Source: Gavia stellata
Lineage: Eukaryota; Chordata; Aves; Gaviiformes; Gaviidae
Assembly (NCBI RefSeq): GCF_030936135.1
Contig: NC_082613.1
Location: 372,001 to 436,000 of the forward strand
Direction: 5' to 3'
DNA: 64,000 nt
Positions 37,331-49,284 of the stretch are shown in pieces. Each line of letters begins with the position of its first letter. The stretch's first letter is position 1. Under the pieces are notes generated by a model. The model was not told the DNA's origin. It ran no database searches and was given only the letters and a program-made list of their open reading frames with translations. The position numbers and the translations under genes are program-made.

Positions 37331-39289
37331 CCAAGCTCCCTCTTCACGCAGCAATGGTGATTTGTAAACCTGTCACCCAGACACTGAGCTTGGCTCCCTC
37401 CCGTCGCCGCATGGCCTCGCAGGGCAGCAGAAGAACCCTGCACAGCACGGGGAGGCACCCACGTCCGCCCGCCCCCCAGAGCAAGCAGGACCTGGGCACC
37501 CACCCCAGCCTCTCCCTACAAAAAGCCTCGCCATGCCGCCCTGGCGAGCAGGGCCCAGAGCGCGGCTCTGTGGAGGGGGGGCTCGCCAGCCAGCGTCCGG
37601 GTGGTGTGCGCCCTGCCCATGGGAAACGGCCGTGCACGCAGGGCAGGAGGGGTGAGGACGAGGGCACAGCGCCAGGGCAGACAGGGCCTTTGCGGGCATC
37701 TGGGGAGAGGAGCTGCTCTGGGCAGGCTGGGGTGCAGGAGCCCCTCTGGACAGGGTACTGCTCCAGCCAGAAAGAATTAACACCTACAGTTTCCAGCTGG
37801 CTGTGGCCAGCCTCCTAATTAGGTTTGGTGACAATGGCAATTAGTCATCCAGATTCCCAGTGCAGTGCCTGGGACCTACAGGGAGCTCTGACCAAGTCGC
37901 TGCTCTCCATGCAGCAACTCCAGGTGTCCTGCCCACAGCTCAGCCTGCGCGGATGCTCTGCCTGACGCTGCCTGGCCTCCACGGCCGACTGTCCTTGAGC
38001 TCGGGATGATCTCACTCATGTTGCCAAAATTCATCCATCCAGATAACCTGGGCAGTCATGGGACAGCCTGGGCGGTGGTTGGCTGCACCCAGAGCCGCAG
38101 CCTGCCAGGGGCTTGCTCTTGCTCAGCCCTGTCTCCTCTTGGCGCTCAGTGACGTCTCCCACGTGCATGGGCGGCACAATCCCGGTCCCAGCTCTGCAGG
38201 GCTTTGGGCACCATGGGGATGTGGCCACCAGCCACGGGCCATGGGCAGGCTGCAAGAACAAGCCAGCATGCTGCAGACGGCAGCATTGCCCAGTCAGCAC
38301 TGGGATGGGACCAGCCTGCGACTGTGCTCCCAGCAAGAGGGAGCTGCGCGATCCCCGCCGTGCTCAGCGGCACCACAACTTGCAGCGCTTCAGCCTCAGC
38401 AAGTGCAAGTCACATCCCCAACCCTGTCTTCCTGGAGTGAGGTCAGGGCAGCACAGGCAAGCGTCCTGCAGCTCTCGCAGGTGACAGAACGGGGGGGAAC
38501 AGTCATGAACACTGTCTGCCCCACTGACCCAGCTGGGGAGAGCCCTGGCAGCTCATGGCGCAGCAGAGGCTTCCCATGGAGGCAGCACAGGGCCGGGGCA
38601 AGAGGGAGGGGAGCAGCCAAGGAGCCTCTGGGCAGGCTGTGCGGCACTGGTTCTGGGAGGCCAGATGCTGGTGGAAGGTCCGGCTGGGGAGGGGTGCAGC
38701 CAAGTCCTTCCCACCACGGGGCTCTGCCCTGCCCTGGCTGCAGCATCAGCCATGCCTGTGCTGGGGCTGCTGTTGGCCACTGCCTGCTCTCCCCGACTCC
38801 CCCCCACTCTCCCTCTTTGCTTTGTGGCTTTTGTCTAATTCCCTACGCCCCTTTCCTATTTTTCTTCTTGACAGAAGAAGCAGGCTCATGCATCGAGAGA
38901 CTCCACAGCCCTTTCTTGTAGCTGTAGATTAAATTTCCCAGCGCAGTGTCTGCTGGCCTCTGGCTGAGTCGGTGTGCACAGGTGTCCTCCCTGTCCCCTG
39001 GAGCAGAGCGCAGTCCTGGCAGTGCCGGGTCCTTGGGAGACAGTCTGTGCAGAGGCACGGGGCGATCCCTGCCAGCCGAGCCAAGCCGAGCCAAGTCAAG
39101 CCAAGGCAAGCCAAGTCAAGCCAAGCCGAACATTGCCAGCCCTCCAGGCCACAGGTGTGGGTGAAGAGAAGGGGTAAACCTTGAGTGAGCCCAGCAGCCA
39201 AACTCTGCCAAGCATCCTCCAGCTTCTGCTTCCCTTGCTCTGCTCTGTCCTTGACCCCAGGGAGGGTGCAGTGTGTGGAGGGAGCCCGG
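37331..39289. other. Intergenic GC-rich region, no gene seen
   Basis: Unique GC-rich sequence ending in a pentamer-like repeat (39074-39129). The 287-codon plus-strand frame at 38058-38921 has no domain and is mirrored by open minus-strand frames. Confidence 0.55.
39074..39129. repeat. Imperfect pentanucleotide repeat (CCAAG/CCGAG)n
   Basis: About eleven degenerate copies of GCCAA/GCCGA/GTCAA pentamers occur in a row. It is a simple repeat. Confidence 0.8.
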
Positions 39290-39360
39290 CTGCTCTAATT
39301 AAACCATGTTTGCAAACTCCCATGGTAAGCATCACTAATTATAATTAGGGAGAGCAGATC
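39290..39360. promoter_or_regulatory. Palindromic homeodomain site cluster with FOX-like site
   Basis: CTAATTATAATTAG at 39335-39348 is a perfect 14-bp palindrome containing TAAT-TATA-ATTA (P4 spacing). It is preceded by TAATTAAACC (39296) and TGTTTGCAAAC (39308), a forkhead-like core that is nearly palindromic. Clustering within 60 bp suggests a small enhancer core. Confidence 0.3.
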
Positions 39361-39973
39361 TGCCTTCCCTGTCTCTTGGAGATGTGAACAAGCTCCCTGC
39401 ATGCTGACCAGGCTTGGAGGGCACTGAGAGCCGGCACACGGCACTGCTCGGCATACCCTAGGCCAGGCACATGCCCCAGTACAGCTCCCATGGGGCGATG
39501 GCCGGGGGTGCCACGCCAGGGTCAGGGTGCTGCGGTGCAGCTGGCATCGACCCCTCCATCCGTGCGTGGTGTGACTGCCGCCCCGCTCCCCCAGCACGCT
39601 GTCTTCATGCTTGAACCATTGGCCTAACGATTTCAGGTTTTTCCCCATTTTCCTGTATTATTATTTGTCGTTGTTCCTGTTGCAGTTCAGTGACCATGAA
39701 TTATTGAACGTCTGCTTGCTCAGTAACTCTTTACTTCCACCTCAGCACACTGCTGCCTCGTAGCCTACACGGGACGGCCTCCAGCTCCTGCCCCCAGCCT
39801 CACCGCCTGCTGCCACACGTGCGGCCCGGCCCCACTCGCTGGCCAGGCTGCGGGCGACGGGCTGCGCAGGCTTCTGGGTCCAGCAAAGTGCCTTTCGCCG
39901 GCTCCACTTCACTGGCCACGGGGGCTGGGGAAGGCCAGGAGCCACTCAGCCATGGGAGCTCAGGGCAAGACAT

Positions 39974-40008
39974 GGGATGCACTGGAATGCACTGGGATGC
40001 ACTGGGGG
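39974..40008. repeat. 12-bp tandem repeat, about three copies
   Basis: GATGCACTGG(G/A) repeats three times, the middle copy with an A substitution. Confidence 0.65.
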
Positions 40009-40243
40009 GCCATGTGAGCAGCGGGGGCAGCCAGCTGGAGCTCACTTGTGCCCTGAGCGGGTGCGACCCAGGCCATTAGGTGCACATTGGGCTAATTCAG
40101 GGCAGCACTCAACACGTCCCTGCCAGGTGGTAAGAGGAGGAGAGGGGGGCACTACGTCCCCACCCAGCCTGGGGCGGTGTGCGGGAGGAGGTCCAGCCGG
40201 CTCCTCCAGGGAGGCGAACGGCCCTCCGCAGCCTAGGCAGAGT

Positions 40244-40275
40244 AGGCAGGCAGGCAGGGAGGGAGGGAGGGAGGG
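40244..40275. repeat. Compound microsatellite (GGCA)3(GGGA)5
   Basis: A purine-rich tetranucleotide repeat changes from GGCA units to GGGA units. It is G-rich on the plus strand. Confidence 0.85.
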
Positions 40276-42284
40276 TGCAGGCATGGTCTAGCCCTGGGAT
40301 GTGGTGGGTCTGCACTGCTGCTGAGGACTGCCCTGGGTGCCCGGACCACCACCTCCCTGCAGCTGCCCATGCGTTTGCCGTGCTGATGCTGTGTGCGGCA
40401 GCTGCCGTACCCACACAGGTGAGTCTGCTCTCTCTGGGCTCCAGCTCTGCTTGCTCGGGGCCAGAAGGGCTGGATCGCCCAGGGCTGCAGTGCTCACCTT
40501 TGCCCCTCCATCCTGTCTCTCCCAGGGCTGTGCTGGGGAAGGGGCTGTTTGCTGTGGCTGCTGCAAACACAGCACCTCTCGCTGAGCTGCAGAGACCCCA
40601 GATGCTAGGAGACCCCTTCCCAACAGACTCGCCAGCTTGCCCCGGCAGGGGCAGGGGCTTTGCAGCAAGCGCTCGCTGGGCAGCGCGGGTGGGCGTGAGG
40701 GATGCTTGCCCAGCATCCCATCCCCGCTCTCAAGATCTCTGTGCCCATCAGTGGGCAGGGACGTGCTGGTGCTCACTGAGCTGCCCTGGTGCTGGTGGCA
40801 GCACAGGGGCTGCAGCTGGGGCTGCACCATGGCATTTGCAGGAGCGAGGAGGCTCTTGGTGGGTGACAGTGTCTGGCCAGACCATCAAAGCACATGGAAG
40901 GCTCAGGCAGAGACTGGTGGTGTCCTGCGGCTGCCCAGGGCAATGGCACAAGCGGCTGGGGATGGACAAGGGAGGCTGTTGCCAGTGCCCAGCCCTGCCT
41001 GGGAGGACAGGGCTTTCCTGGGGCCAGGGAAATGTTTCCCTCCCCTGTGCCATGCTCGGACTCCATTTCTGCGGGCAGAGGGGAGCCCCTGGATTTAACA
41101 TGCCCCGCGAGTGGCCCTGGGCACAGCGAGGACGCAGGTATGCCCAGTGCCAGGCTGAGCTGCGCCAGTGGGAGCCTGCCCCACCAGTGCTGGGGCGGCG
41201 GGGTTGTGCTGTGGCTGGAAGCTGGCTAGCACCTTGGCCCTGTAAAGCTGCTGCTTTCTCCACGCTGCTTTTGTGCTTAGGGCAGAGCTGAGAAATCTCT
41301 ACTGGTATTGTGGGATTTCACAGAAGTGAAGGATAAAGTCTCTGAACTCCCTACAGCTGCATTTTCTAGCACTGCAACACTCTGATACCTCTGAAACACT
41401 ATTAAGCACCTGGTGCTGGGTTGTCTTTGCAACCGTGTGTCCTAAATAAATCCCTTCCCCATGCTGAGCCGTGCTAATGGCTCATTGTTAAATGGCCAGC
41501 CAACACAGTATAAGCCAAAGTCATTATTTTTTCCAGTCATCCCAGAAAAAAAAGAAGTAAATCTCTCCACCATCTTTCTTGTAGGATGAGACTGAAACTG
41601 GGAAGCTGCAAATCCCTGCGCAGTGCACGTGCAGTGCACTTGCTTGGCTGTGCCCCCCTGCCCCCTAAGCATCGGATGAGGGGGGGTGATGGTTGCTGGG
41701 GGCCCTCGTCGCAGGGCTCATCACAGGAAGCATTTGCTGGCATCAAGCTGGGCTAGGCATCTGCCGCTGTGCGGCAGGACGGCCCCCGGCAGCACCAGGG
41801 CACCAGGGCTGGGAAGCAGCATCCGCCCCACTGGCTGCTGCGTGGCATCAGCCCCTCCGTCAGGGTGGGCTGGTGGCACCCACAGGGATGCCCAACCTCC
41901 TCGGGCTATCCTGGATCCACAGGGCCCGCTGGCCTCCCCCGTCTTGAGCCCGGGCAATCACTGCCCGCTGTGCCAGGGCCATGCTCAGCTGGGCATCCCA
42001 CGGGGCCAGCAAGCCCCCATCCCTGCCCGCATCTGCAGCCCGCTCCTGCCCTGCGCCTGAGCCGGTGGTGAGGCCAGGCGGGGAGTCTCGGCAGCCCGGC
42101 ATCAGCTGCGCCCTGCGCCGGCAGGGCAGGGCCACGCCTGCTGGCACGCGCTCAGCCCTGGCCCTTTGCACTCGTGTGTGCAAGGCGCTGCCTTCAGCCC
42201 GTGTCCTGGCCTGGCTGCTCTCTGGCGCCCGTGCGCTTGTCTCTGTCTGCCGCCGTCTTGCACGTAAGCGAGCTCCCTGGGAGA

Positions 42285-42620
42285 CTCGCTTCATTTTTTT
42301 CCTTTAACCTTGAAATGCAGTTTCCTCCCCAAAATACCCTTTTTCCTGTAAACAACATCTCTTTAGTGAGATTACAGCAAAAATCCCTGAGCTACCGGGT
42401 CCGGGCGCTTTGTCACCCAGTGAGCCCCATCCGTCACGGCTGCGCGTGTGTTCCCGGCGCCCCGCCCTTGCCGCCGGGTGATGGTCTTTTCATCATTTTT
42501 ACAGATTTATTTTACAATAATTTAATTTCATCCTCAGCCCTGGTAAGATGAATTGGCCCCTGATGTGACTGGGGATTTGGAGCCAGCCTCATAAATTTGC
42601 CGCCTTTACACAAAGCTCTT
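42285..42620. promoter_or_regulatory. AT-rich island, candidate enhancer
   Basis: Two AT-rich halves (about 42290-42390 and 42490-42600) flank a GC-rich centre. The second half holds TTTACAATAATTTAATTTC and CATAAATTTG words. Confidence 0.22.
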
Positions 42621-43129
42621 TCTGGAGTTCCAGCCGCAGCTGTGAGCGAGAGTCTTTAAACAACGGGGGACGGGCTGTAAATCTCGCGCAGCAGCGGAGG
42701 GGTGCTGCCGGCGCTGCTGCTTCTCCCTGAGCCTCGGCCAGGCTCAGTGGCTCCGGGTGGCCCGCAGGGCTTGGGCAGGGGTGTGGGGCAGGCAGGGCTC
42801 TGCGGGCTGCCCCGGCAGCTCCCCGGCCCGACTGGGCGCTGATGGCGGCTGCACAGGGAGCCACCAGCAGCCGCATGCCCGGGGCTCTCACTGCACCACG
42901 GGGACGCAGCCTGCTCACATGGGCACCTGCTGCTGGGAGCCCAGGAGCAGCCAGTGCCCGGGACACACCTCTGCAGGCATGTGCCTCGCTTTGCTGTATT
43001 GGCAGAGCCGCTGCTGTGCCAGGCACCGGCTTTGGGGCGGTTCCGCCAGCCCCACAGCGGAGCTGTGCCCGCTCCTGCACATCTGCACTCACCGCATGTG
43101 GGACACGCCGTGCTTTCATTGCGAGAGGC

Positions 43130-43240
43130 TTGCCAATGTAATTAAACTCGAGTGACTCCCCTGCCCCCAGGCACAGCCCCTCATTTCCCTTTGATTTATT
43201 ATGTCTTCTTAATTTATTTAAATGAGTCTCGGTGTTTGCA
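43130..43240. promoter_or_regulatory. Short AT-rich island with TAATTA
   Basis: TAATTA at 43139-43144, then TTTGATTTATTATG and CTTAATTTATTTAAATGAG. It has sharp GC-rich flanks. Confidence 0.22.
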
Positions 43241-44029
43241 CAGGCTGGGAGGGTGCTGGCTGGGGCTCTAATTGCTGGAGCGAAGGGAAGGCAGCAGGAG
43301 GGGCTCTGCGGGGGCTCAGCCTGGGCTAGGCTGCCACGTCCACCCCCGGGGAACGGCTGGGGCTGCAGGGCTGGAGCTGTGGGAAGGACCTTCCCTGCCT
43401 GCAGCCACCGTCCACCACAGACGTGCTGCGCCGTGGGGCACGGCTGCCTGCAGGGGTGTGCGCTGTGGGGCCGGTGGCTGCAGCCGGACCCCTGGCTGAG
43501 CCCTGGGCATGGGAAGCATCTTCAGAGCAAAGCTCCCTGTGCTGGTGGGGACTATTTGGCTCCTGGTGTTGAGCTGCACAGTGCCTGGGGCTCTGCCTCA
43601 GCGGGGCTGTGACAGGAAAGGCTGAGCGGCTTTTGGGGCCAGTTCAGGGGCATCTCCCTGGGGCACCACAGAGCAGCAGCTGCCCTGGCTCTCAACTGGC
43701 AAAGGCAGGGGGATGGCAGAGCCCTGTGGAGGACCCCTGCTCGGCCCCGCTCTCAGTGTGCACAGCGGCTGGGGTCCAGCTGGACCTCACCATGGTTCCT
43801 GGCCCCCATGGGAGAGGGTGGGTCCCCAGGAGAGCCCGCGGCACAGCTCTGAGGGGTCAGTCTGTGCTCAAGGACAGAGGAGGTTCCTCTCCTCTCCACA
43901 GAGCCTCTCACTCCCTCTATCCATTCCTCCTGCCTCCCCATGGGCACTGCTCCTCTAGATCCCATAGGACCACCAGGCTGAGCAGGCAGCGTGCCTTCTG
44001 CCTGCCCTGTTCCTGCCCGAGCACCTGCG

Positions 44030-44411
44030 CGGTCTCATGCCCGGCTGGGCTCTGCACCGCCAGCCTTGCCATCCCCAGCCTATGTTTGTACAGCTGATTG
44101 TTCCTGGCTCAGCGTACTGCCTTGCACTTGTCCCTGTTGAATTTCATCCTATTTTTTCCAGTCCATTTCTCCAATTTGTCAAGATCATTTTGAATTCTAA
44201 TCCTGTCCTCCAAGATACTTGTAGTCCCTCCCAGCTTTGTGTCATCTGCAAATTTAATAAGTGCTTTCTCTATTCCATCATCCAGGACCTTAATGAAAAC
44301 ATTGAGCAAACCAGAACCAGGGCAAGCCCTTGGCCATCCAAGCAGCCCGACACTTGTGCCGCGCTTGCCATGCTCGCTGCCCAAAGGGACATGGTGCCAG
44401 AGCTTTGCCAT
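44030..44411 (-). mobile_element. CR1-type LINE fragment (reverse transcriptase palm region)
   Basis: The minus-strand frame reads LLNVFIKVLDDGIEKALIKF, then ADDTKLGG, then RIQNDLDKLEKWTGKNRMKF and NRDKCK. This is the CR1/jockey-clade reverse transcriptase from the (L)FNIFIND region through the FADD catalytic motif to the FNxDKCK(V)LHLG region. The end of that last motif is frameshifted after KCK, but nucleotides to about 44030 still resemble the next CR1 block (TACAAACATAGGCTGGGG). The upstream limit is uncertain. It is a truncated, inactive relic. Confidence 0.75.
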
Positions 44412-45159
44412 GTCAGCTGTGCCTCTCTGCGTCCCCCGTTCACATCGGACATCTCTGCTTCACTGCCCTGGAGCAGTGCTGGGACCATGGTGTGCTGCTG
44501 GCTCTGCAGTCCACAGTCCTTGCCGGGAGACAGGGGTGCCGGAGCCAGTGCGAGGCTGGGAGGGGGTGGAAGTTCATCTCAAGGAGGGCTCCAGCTCGAG
44601 CTGCCACCGGCCAGTGCTGTGCCAACACCTGGGGCCAGCCTGTGGGTTTGTGCTATGTCCCATGAAGCTGGGAGCCCAGAGCGGCCTCGCCCAGCAGCTG
44701 TGTGGCAAATGCTGCGGGGCCATGCCCTGCAAACCCCTGCTGCGGCGATGCCAGCGGCGTGAGGAGGGTGTGCAGAGCGGCAGTGAGGCACGTCTCTGGC
44801 GGCAGCTGCTCCATCCCGGGCTGGGGCGTGCAGCAGTGATCGCAGTGACAAGTGGGGTGCAGAGGGGAGCAGGTGCCCAGCGGTGGGAGGGCAAGAGCCC
44901 CTTACCCAGGTAATCGGTGTGGGCATGGGGGCAGCGGAGCAGCCCCTGATGGGGCCGTTCTCCCCCCTCGTGGCACAGCGGCAGAGGGCAGCAGCCCACG
45001 TCCTTTTCTGCTGGGTGCAGGCTCTCCCCAGCCCCGTGGTCTCCCTGTGCAGAGGCTGCTCCCTTGGGGGCCAGGACTGCTCCTCTGGGCTGCACAGCAG
45101 GGACCTGGAGCCAGCCCAAAGAGGAGCCACCCCATGTGCCCCGTCAGGCCACCAGCCAT

Positions 45160-45330
45160 CTCTTTTTAATTGATTGTAGAAAGCAATTTACAAAATACAA
45201 ACCGCTGCCTATGCCAAGCTCTGCGTGTCCAGGCATAGCTTAATTTCACAGTAAAATTTCAAATGCAATGAATGGCTTTTCCCAGCACCAGTCCATGTCC
45301 AAGCCAAGAGCTTTGCTAGCTGCATGGGCT
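45160..45330. promoter_or_regulatory. AT-rich island, candidate enhancer
   Basis: TAATTGATTG at 45167-45176, CAATTTACAAAATAC and ATTTCAAATGCAATGAATGG occur within 120 bp. Confidence 0.23.
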
Positions 45331-45669
45331 GCGCTGAGCAGCCCAGAAATGCCTCTTTCCCTGCCCTACTTTCCCTGCTCCCCAGGCCCGCTGTTACAAT
45401 GGCCGTGGCAGCCCTACCAGCACTCACATGGCTGATGCTTCCCAGGTCTGCTCAGCTGTGAGGGACCCACTGCGGCTGCAGCCTGGTCTTCAGGGAGCCA
45501 CAGACCCTGACTCTCCGTGCAGCAAGCTGGATGCAGACCTTGCTGCAGGCATCTGGTGCGATGCTGCCTCTCTGTGCGGCTCTCGAAGAGGTGTCCTGGC
45601 AGGGCTGGCCGGCACTGTGGTGACAGGGGCTCAGCTGAGAGCTTGTGCTCCCGCTCTGGCTCCTTTCAT

Positions 45670-45800
45670 GTCAGAGTTATAATTTCACGGTCAAGGTCTA
45701 GGAGGTTTGTACACACAGATGCATTAGTTCTGCATTTAGTGATACTTGAATAATTGGTGTCACATCAATTAGATCAGTTCTTGGATACTGCAGTGATAAG
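45670..45800. promoter_or_regulatory. AT-rich island with GATA and homeodomain-like sites
   Basis: TAATTG at 45751-45756, CAATTA at 45766-45771 and TGATAAG at 45794-45800 lie within 50 bp, a compact mixed cluster. Confidence 0.25.
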
Positions 45801-46329
45801 TGCTGTGCAAAAGCCTCTAGGCTGCAGGATATGAGGAATCCCAATGGAGAGCGAGGCTGGTGGGGCTGGTGACAGCGGGCAGAGTGGGGCTGGCGGGGAT
45901 GTCAAGTGCTGAAAGACTGGCAGGGGTACATGGCACATTTGTCCTTTGCAGGAGAGTGGTGAGGCCCTGGGCTCTCGAGGTCGTCCGTGCCTGGGGCTGC
46001 TGTGCTGGGGGGGGGGCACTGCCTGGCTGCGCAGCATGGGGGTGCAGGTGTGCACTCTGGGAGGTGCTGCCAACGTTGCAAACCTCTGAGCTCCACAATG
46101 CCCCAGTTGTCCCGTCATGGTGCTCCTCTGTGTCAAGCCACTTGCTGGGTACCTAGTTCAGCATTGTCTGCCACTTCCCTCATCTCTTTGGGCTGCCGTT
46201 GCATGGGTGGATTTGCATGCACAGTGGATTTCGCAGCACAGTGCTGCCTGCCCTGCCAGCTAACAGGGTGGAGGCTCAGGTGGGTCTAGGGCAGCATGGA
46301 GAACCCCAGGGCTCACATGCCTGCAATAC

Positions 46330-46620
46330 AGATCAGCACTGTCAGTCCTATCCCTGCTGTTGATTGTTGGCAGAGGTAATTTGCAGATGACAAATATCCC
46401 CGACAGTAAATATTTTTCCCACCCTCATCTTTCTATAAGCAGATAAGGTGGCAGCACTGTGGCAATACGGTTGCTGGAGGGAGACAAACTCTTTGGCAGT
46501 CTTAAAAGTCTATTGTGTCCCCGCAATTATTTATAGATAAACAGAAGAAAGCCAATAAGCACAGAATGGAGCTGCACAGCTGCATTTGTTATGATGATGA
46601 TGTTATCGCTCCCTCACACA
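46330..46620. promoter_or_regulatory. AT-rich island with GATA-like site, candidate enhancer
   Basis: AGATAAG at 46441-46447, GTAATTTGCAGATGACAAAT near 46376 and CAATTATTTATAGATAAAC near 46524. It ends at the (CA)12 repeat. Confidence 0.25.
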
Positions 46621-46638
46621 CACACACACACACACACA
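46615..46638. repeat. (CA)12 microsatellite
   Basis: Twelve uninterrupted CA dinucleotides, likely length-polymorphic. Confidence 0.97.
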
Positions 46639-47814
46639 TCTCCAGTGCATGGAAACTCGCTGCTGGCAACAATCAAATCCCCATCCCGTACAAGGCAGGA
46701 CAGGCTGGAGGTTTTGCCCTCTCCTTGCTGACTTGCTGCCTGTCTGTTTTCCCCCCCAGTGATCCAACTGCACAACTCCTCCAGTGGCTTCTCACCCCCA
46801 GCCGAGCCAGGGAGCCACAGCAGCCAGAGTGCCACAGGGTCCTGGGGTGCCCACGCAGCAGCACAGTCCCTCACCCTGGGGCTGCTGCATTTCTGTTCCT
46901 GGTGGCAGCAAGACGTGGAGACCAGGCAGCCTTCATCCCGGTAAACCAGCCCCCAGGGTGCCGAGTGCCTTGCAGTGAGGGGGGTCCCAGTGTTCCTTGT
47001 GGGGAGTGTGGGACTGGCTGGGTACTCACCAGCTCATGCAGCAAGACCCCAGGGTGTGGGTGCTCCCCACCACTGGGAAAGGTGCGGGGGCAAGCCTGTT
47101 GGCTTTCCCCGCTCCGGGCAACCAGGACCTCCTCTCCCATCCCATACCACAGTTGAGGACAGAAATGAGTGCCTTTGAAGGAAACCATGTGAGGGATCTG
47201 GGATTAAACAATGTGGCAGGGAAGAGCGATGAAGATTGCTGCTAATGAGCACGTTTCTCCAGCCGGTGGAGTGGAGATGCCAGGGAGTGAGAAACACTGG
47301 AAGGGGTTGGGAAACGCTGTGCTCACCCCATTCGGTGAGCACTCAGCAGGTCTCTGAGCTCTGTGGGAGCCTGCAGAGAGGGGCTGGGGGCCTGGCAGGG
47401 CTGGACCCACCAAAGAGGAGGGCGGGAAAGTTGCAGGCACAAGGCCCAGGGTGCCTCTGCGCTGGGCACTGGGGTCCCGATGAGGAGCTGTCATTTGTGT
47501 GGCATTGGGGCCCTTCATCAGCCTGAGTCTCCCTGTGTCCCAGGGTGCTGCACGGCATCGCCTGGCTCCGGCTGGGGCAGGAGCCCTGCAGCTCCCCAGG
47601 GCGCACGCAGCCGCTGCTCCTCCCCGGGTCCAGGGGTGTGGGAGTTGTGTGCATCCCTACCAAGCACTCAGCCTTGCCTCTGTAGGACCTCCGCTCGAGG
47701 AAAGCACTGGGACAAGCTCTCCAGCTGCAGACAGCATCTGAGGCAGCTACTGGGAGCCCTTAACTGGACTGGAGAGCAGGATGATTTTTCATTGCTTCCT
47801 CATAATAAGAGGAC

Positions 47815-48140
47815 AGGAGTAAGTGACTAGTACAGTTCGTTCACTCAGTAAAGATTTATACAATCACTTCATCCAGTAATTGGTATTCTGGGGAGAGAGG
47901 GACCTGCAGCTCCAGCATCCGCCTCTATTTGTTTTCGCTCTGTCTTTCTCTCTTTCTCTCCCCTTTTCAGAATGAGTAATTTTGTCCCTCACAATCCCAT
48001 TTAAACAGAGCATTTGCAGAGTGAATAATTAGTTACATTCAATTAGGTCTCACACACTCTCCCTTCTCACTTTGGGGGACAGACATGCTAATGAGATGGC
48101 ACATGTCTGACATGCAGGAGCAGGCATTAAACACGCTGCG
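47815..48140. promoter_or_regulatory. AT-rich island, candidate enhancer
   Basis: TAATTG at 47877-47882, TAATTAG at 48026-48032, CAATTA at 48040-48045 and ATGCTAATGAG near 48086. A pyrimidine-rich tract (47937-47968) separates two AT-rich halves. Confidence 0.28.
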
Positions 48141-48439
48141 TGCCAGCAGGGAGAGGTTGGCACCGGAGGAGGCAGGGAGCCAGACGGGCCAGCCCGCTGC
48201 CATGGGGCAGCTGTGGGGAGACGGTCCTTGGGGGGGGCCGTTTGGGGCCAAAGGCTAGACCTCTGTGGCCCATGTGATGCCAGTCCTCTCCGTGGGCAGG
48301 ACTGGCAGGACCAGCAGGAATCGGGGTCATGTCTGTCCCCAGGGCAGGGTGTTCACTGGGCTGGTGCTGAGGGGATGCTGCCCGGCCCTGGGACCATCCT
48401 GCTGGCACTGCCAGGAGCGCTGAGCCCTGAGAGGGAGAG

Positions 48440-48560
48440 CTGGTGACATGCTTTTATCTCCCTTATTAAACCTAACAATAGGTTTTAAGAGGAGCTTTAA
48501 ATAATGTGCCACTGCCTTTACAGTAAAAGTCGCTTGGTGTTCAGCTGCTCCTGGCTCCGG
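48440..48560. promoter_or_regulatory. Short AT-rich island
   Basis: CTTTTATC, TTATTAAACC, AACAATAGG and TTTAAATAATG words occur in 120 bp between GC-rich flanks. Confidence 0.2.
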
Positions 48561-49284
48561 GATTTATGGCCTTTCTTATGCCATGCTGCATGCGCATGGG
48601 TGGTGGCAGGTCCTGGGCTGCAGCTGCTCTCTGTACCTGGCGCCTGTGCTGGGCTTGGTGCCTCCGCAGTCTAGTCATGCCAGCGAGTCAGGGCCCACAG
48701 CAGCTCTGCTGCTGACCCCCCGCAGCACCCCACAGCACAGGCCTGCAAGTGAGACGGGCCACACGCGGTGGGGTGGTGATGGACTGGCAAAGCGAGGTGC
48801 ACTGAGCCTGCCTGCTGCAGGCAGCCCTGCCTGTACACTCAGCCCCCTGCGACGCAGGGTTGAGGTCAGGGCATGGGCGGTGGGGTTGTGTTGGAGTGGA
48901 GCCCATGTGCTCTCTCCTCGCAGGCAGGGGTCAGGGGTGGGAGCTGCCGCATTGCCTGGCAGCCTCGGGGGACGCTGACTGCGGATGCAGTGGGAGCATG
49001 CCCGCGGTCAGGGCGTGCTGGAGGCTGGGGGACTGTGTCGGGAGGGTACAGGGCCACGGCAGAGATCAAGCACAGCTGATGGTGTCGCTTCCCTCCTCTG
49101 GTGGGAGCATCTGTCCTGGTAGCACCCGTCCCCTGAGCATCCCTCCCAGGAGCATCGGTCCCAGGAGTGCTGGTAGGCATCAGTGAAGCGGGGAGGCCTG
49201 AGGAGGGGCTGGCAGGGGCTGCGGGCCGTGCTGCTCATGCACACTGGGAGTAACAAAGTCTAATGACAGCTCTTTGTCAGCGGT

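Larger units (their letters stand above)
39361..42284. other. Intergenic region, no gene seen
   Basis: GC-rich unique DNA with a three-copy 12-bp repeat around 39974-40008 and a (GGCA)n(GGGA)n run at 40244-40275. The 370-codon frame 40179-41291 lacks any domain. Confidence 0.55.
44412..49284. other. Intergenic region, no gene seen
   Basis: GC-rich sequence alternates with AT-rich islands listed separately (45160-45330, 45670-45800, 46330-46620, 47815-48140, 48440-48560). It includes one (CA)12 microsatellite and runs of nine or more G near 46008. No coding gene was recognised. Confidence 0.55.
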
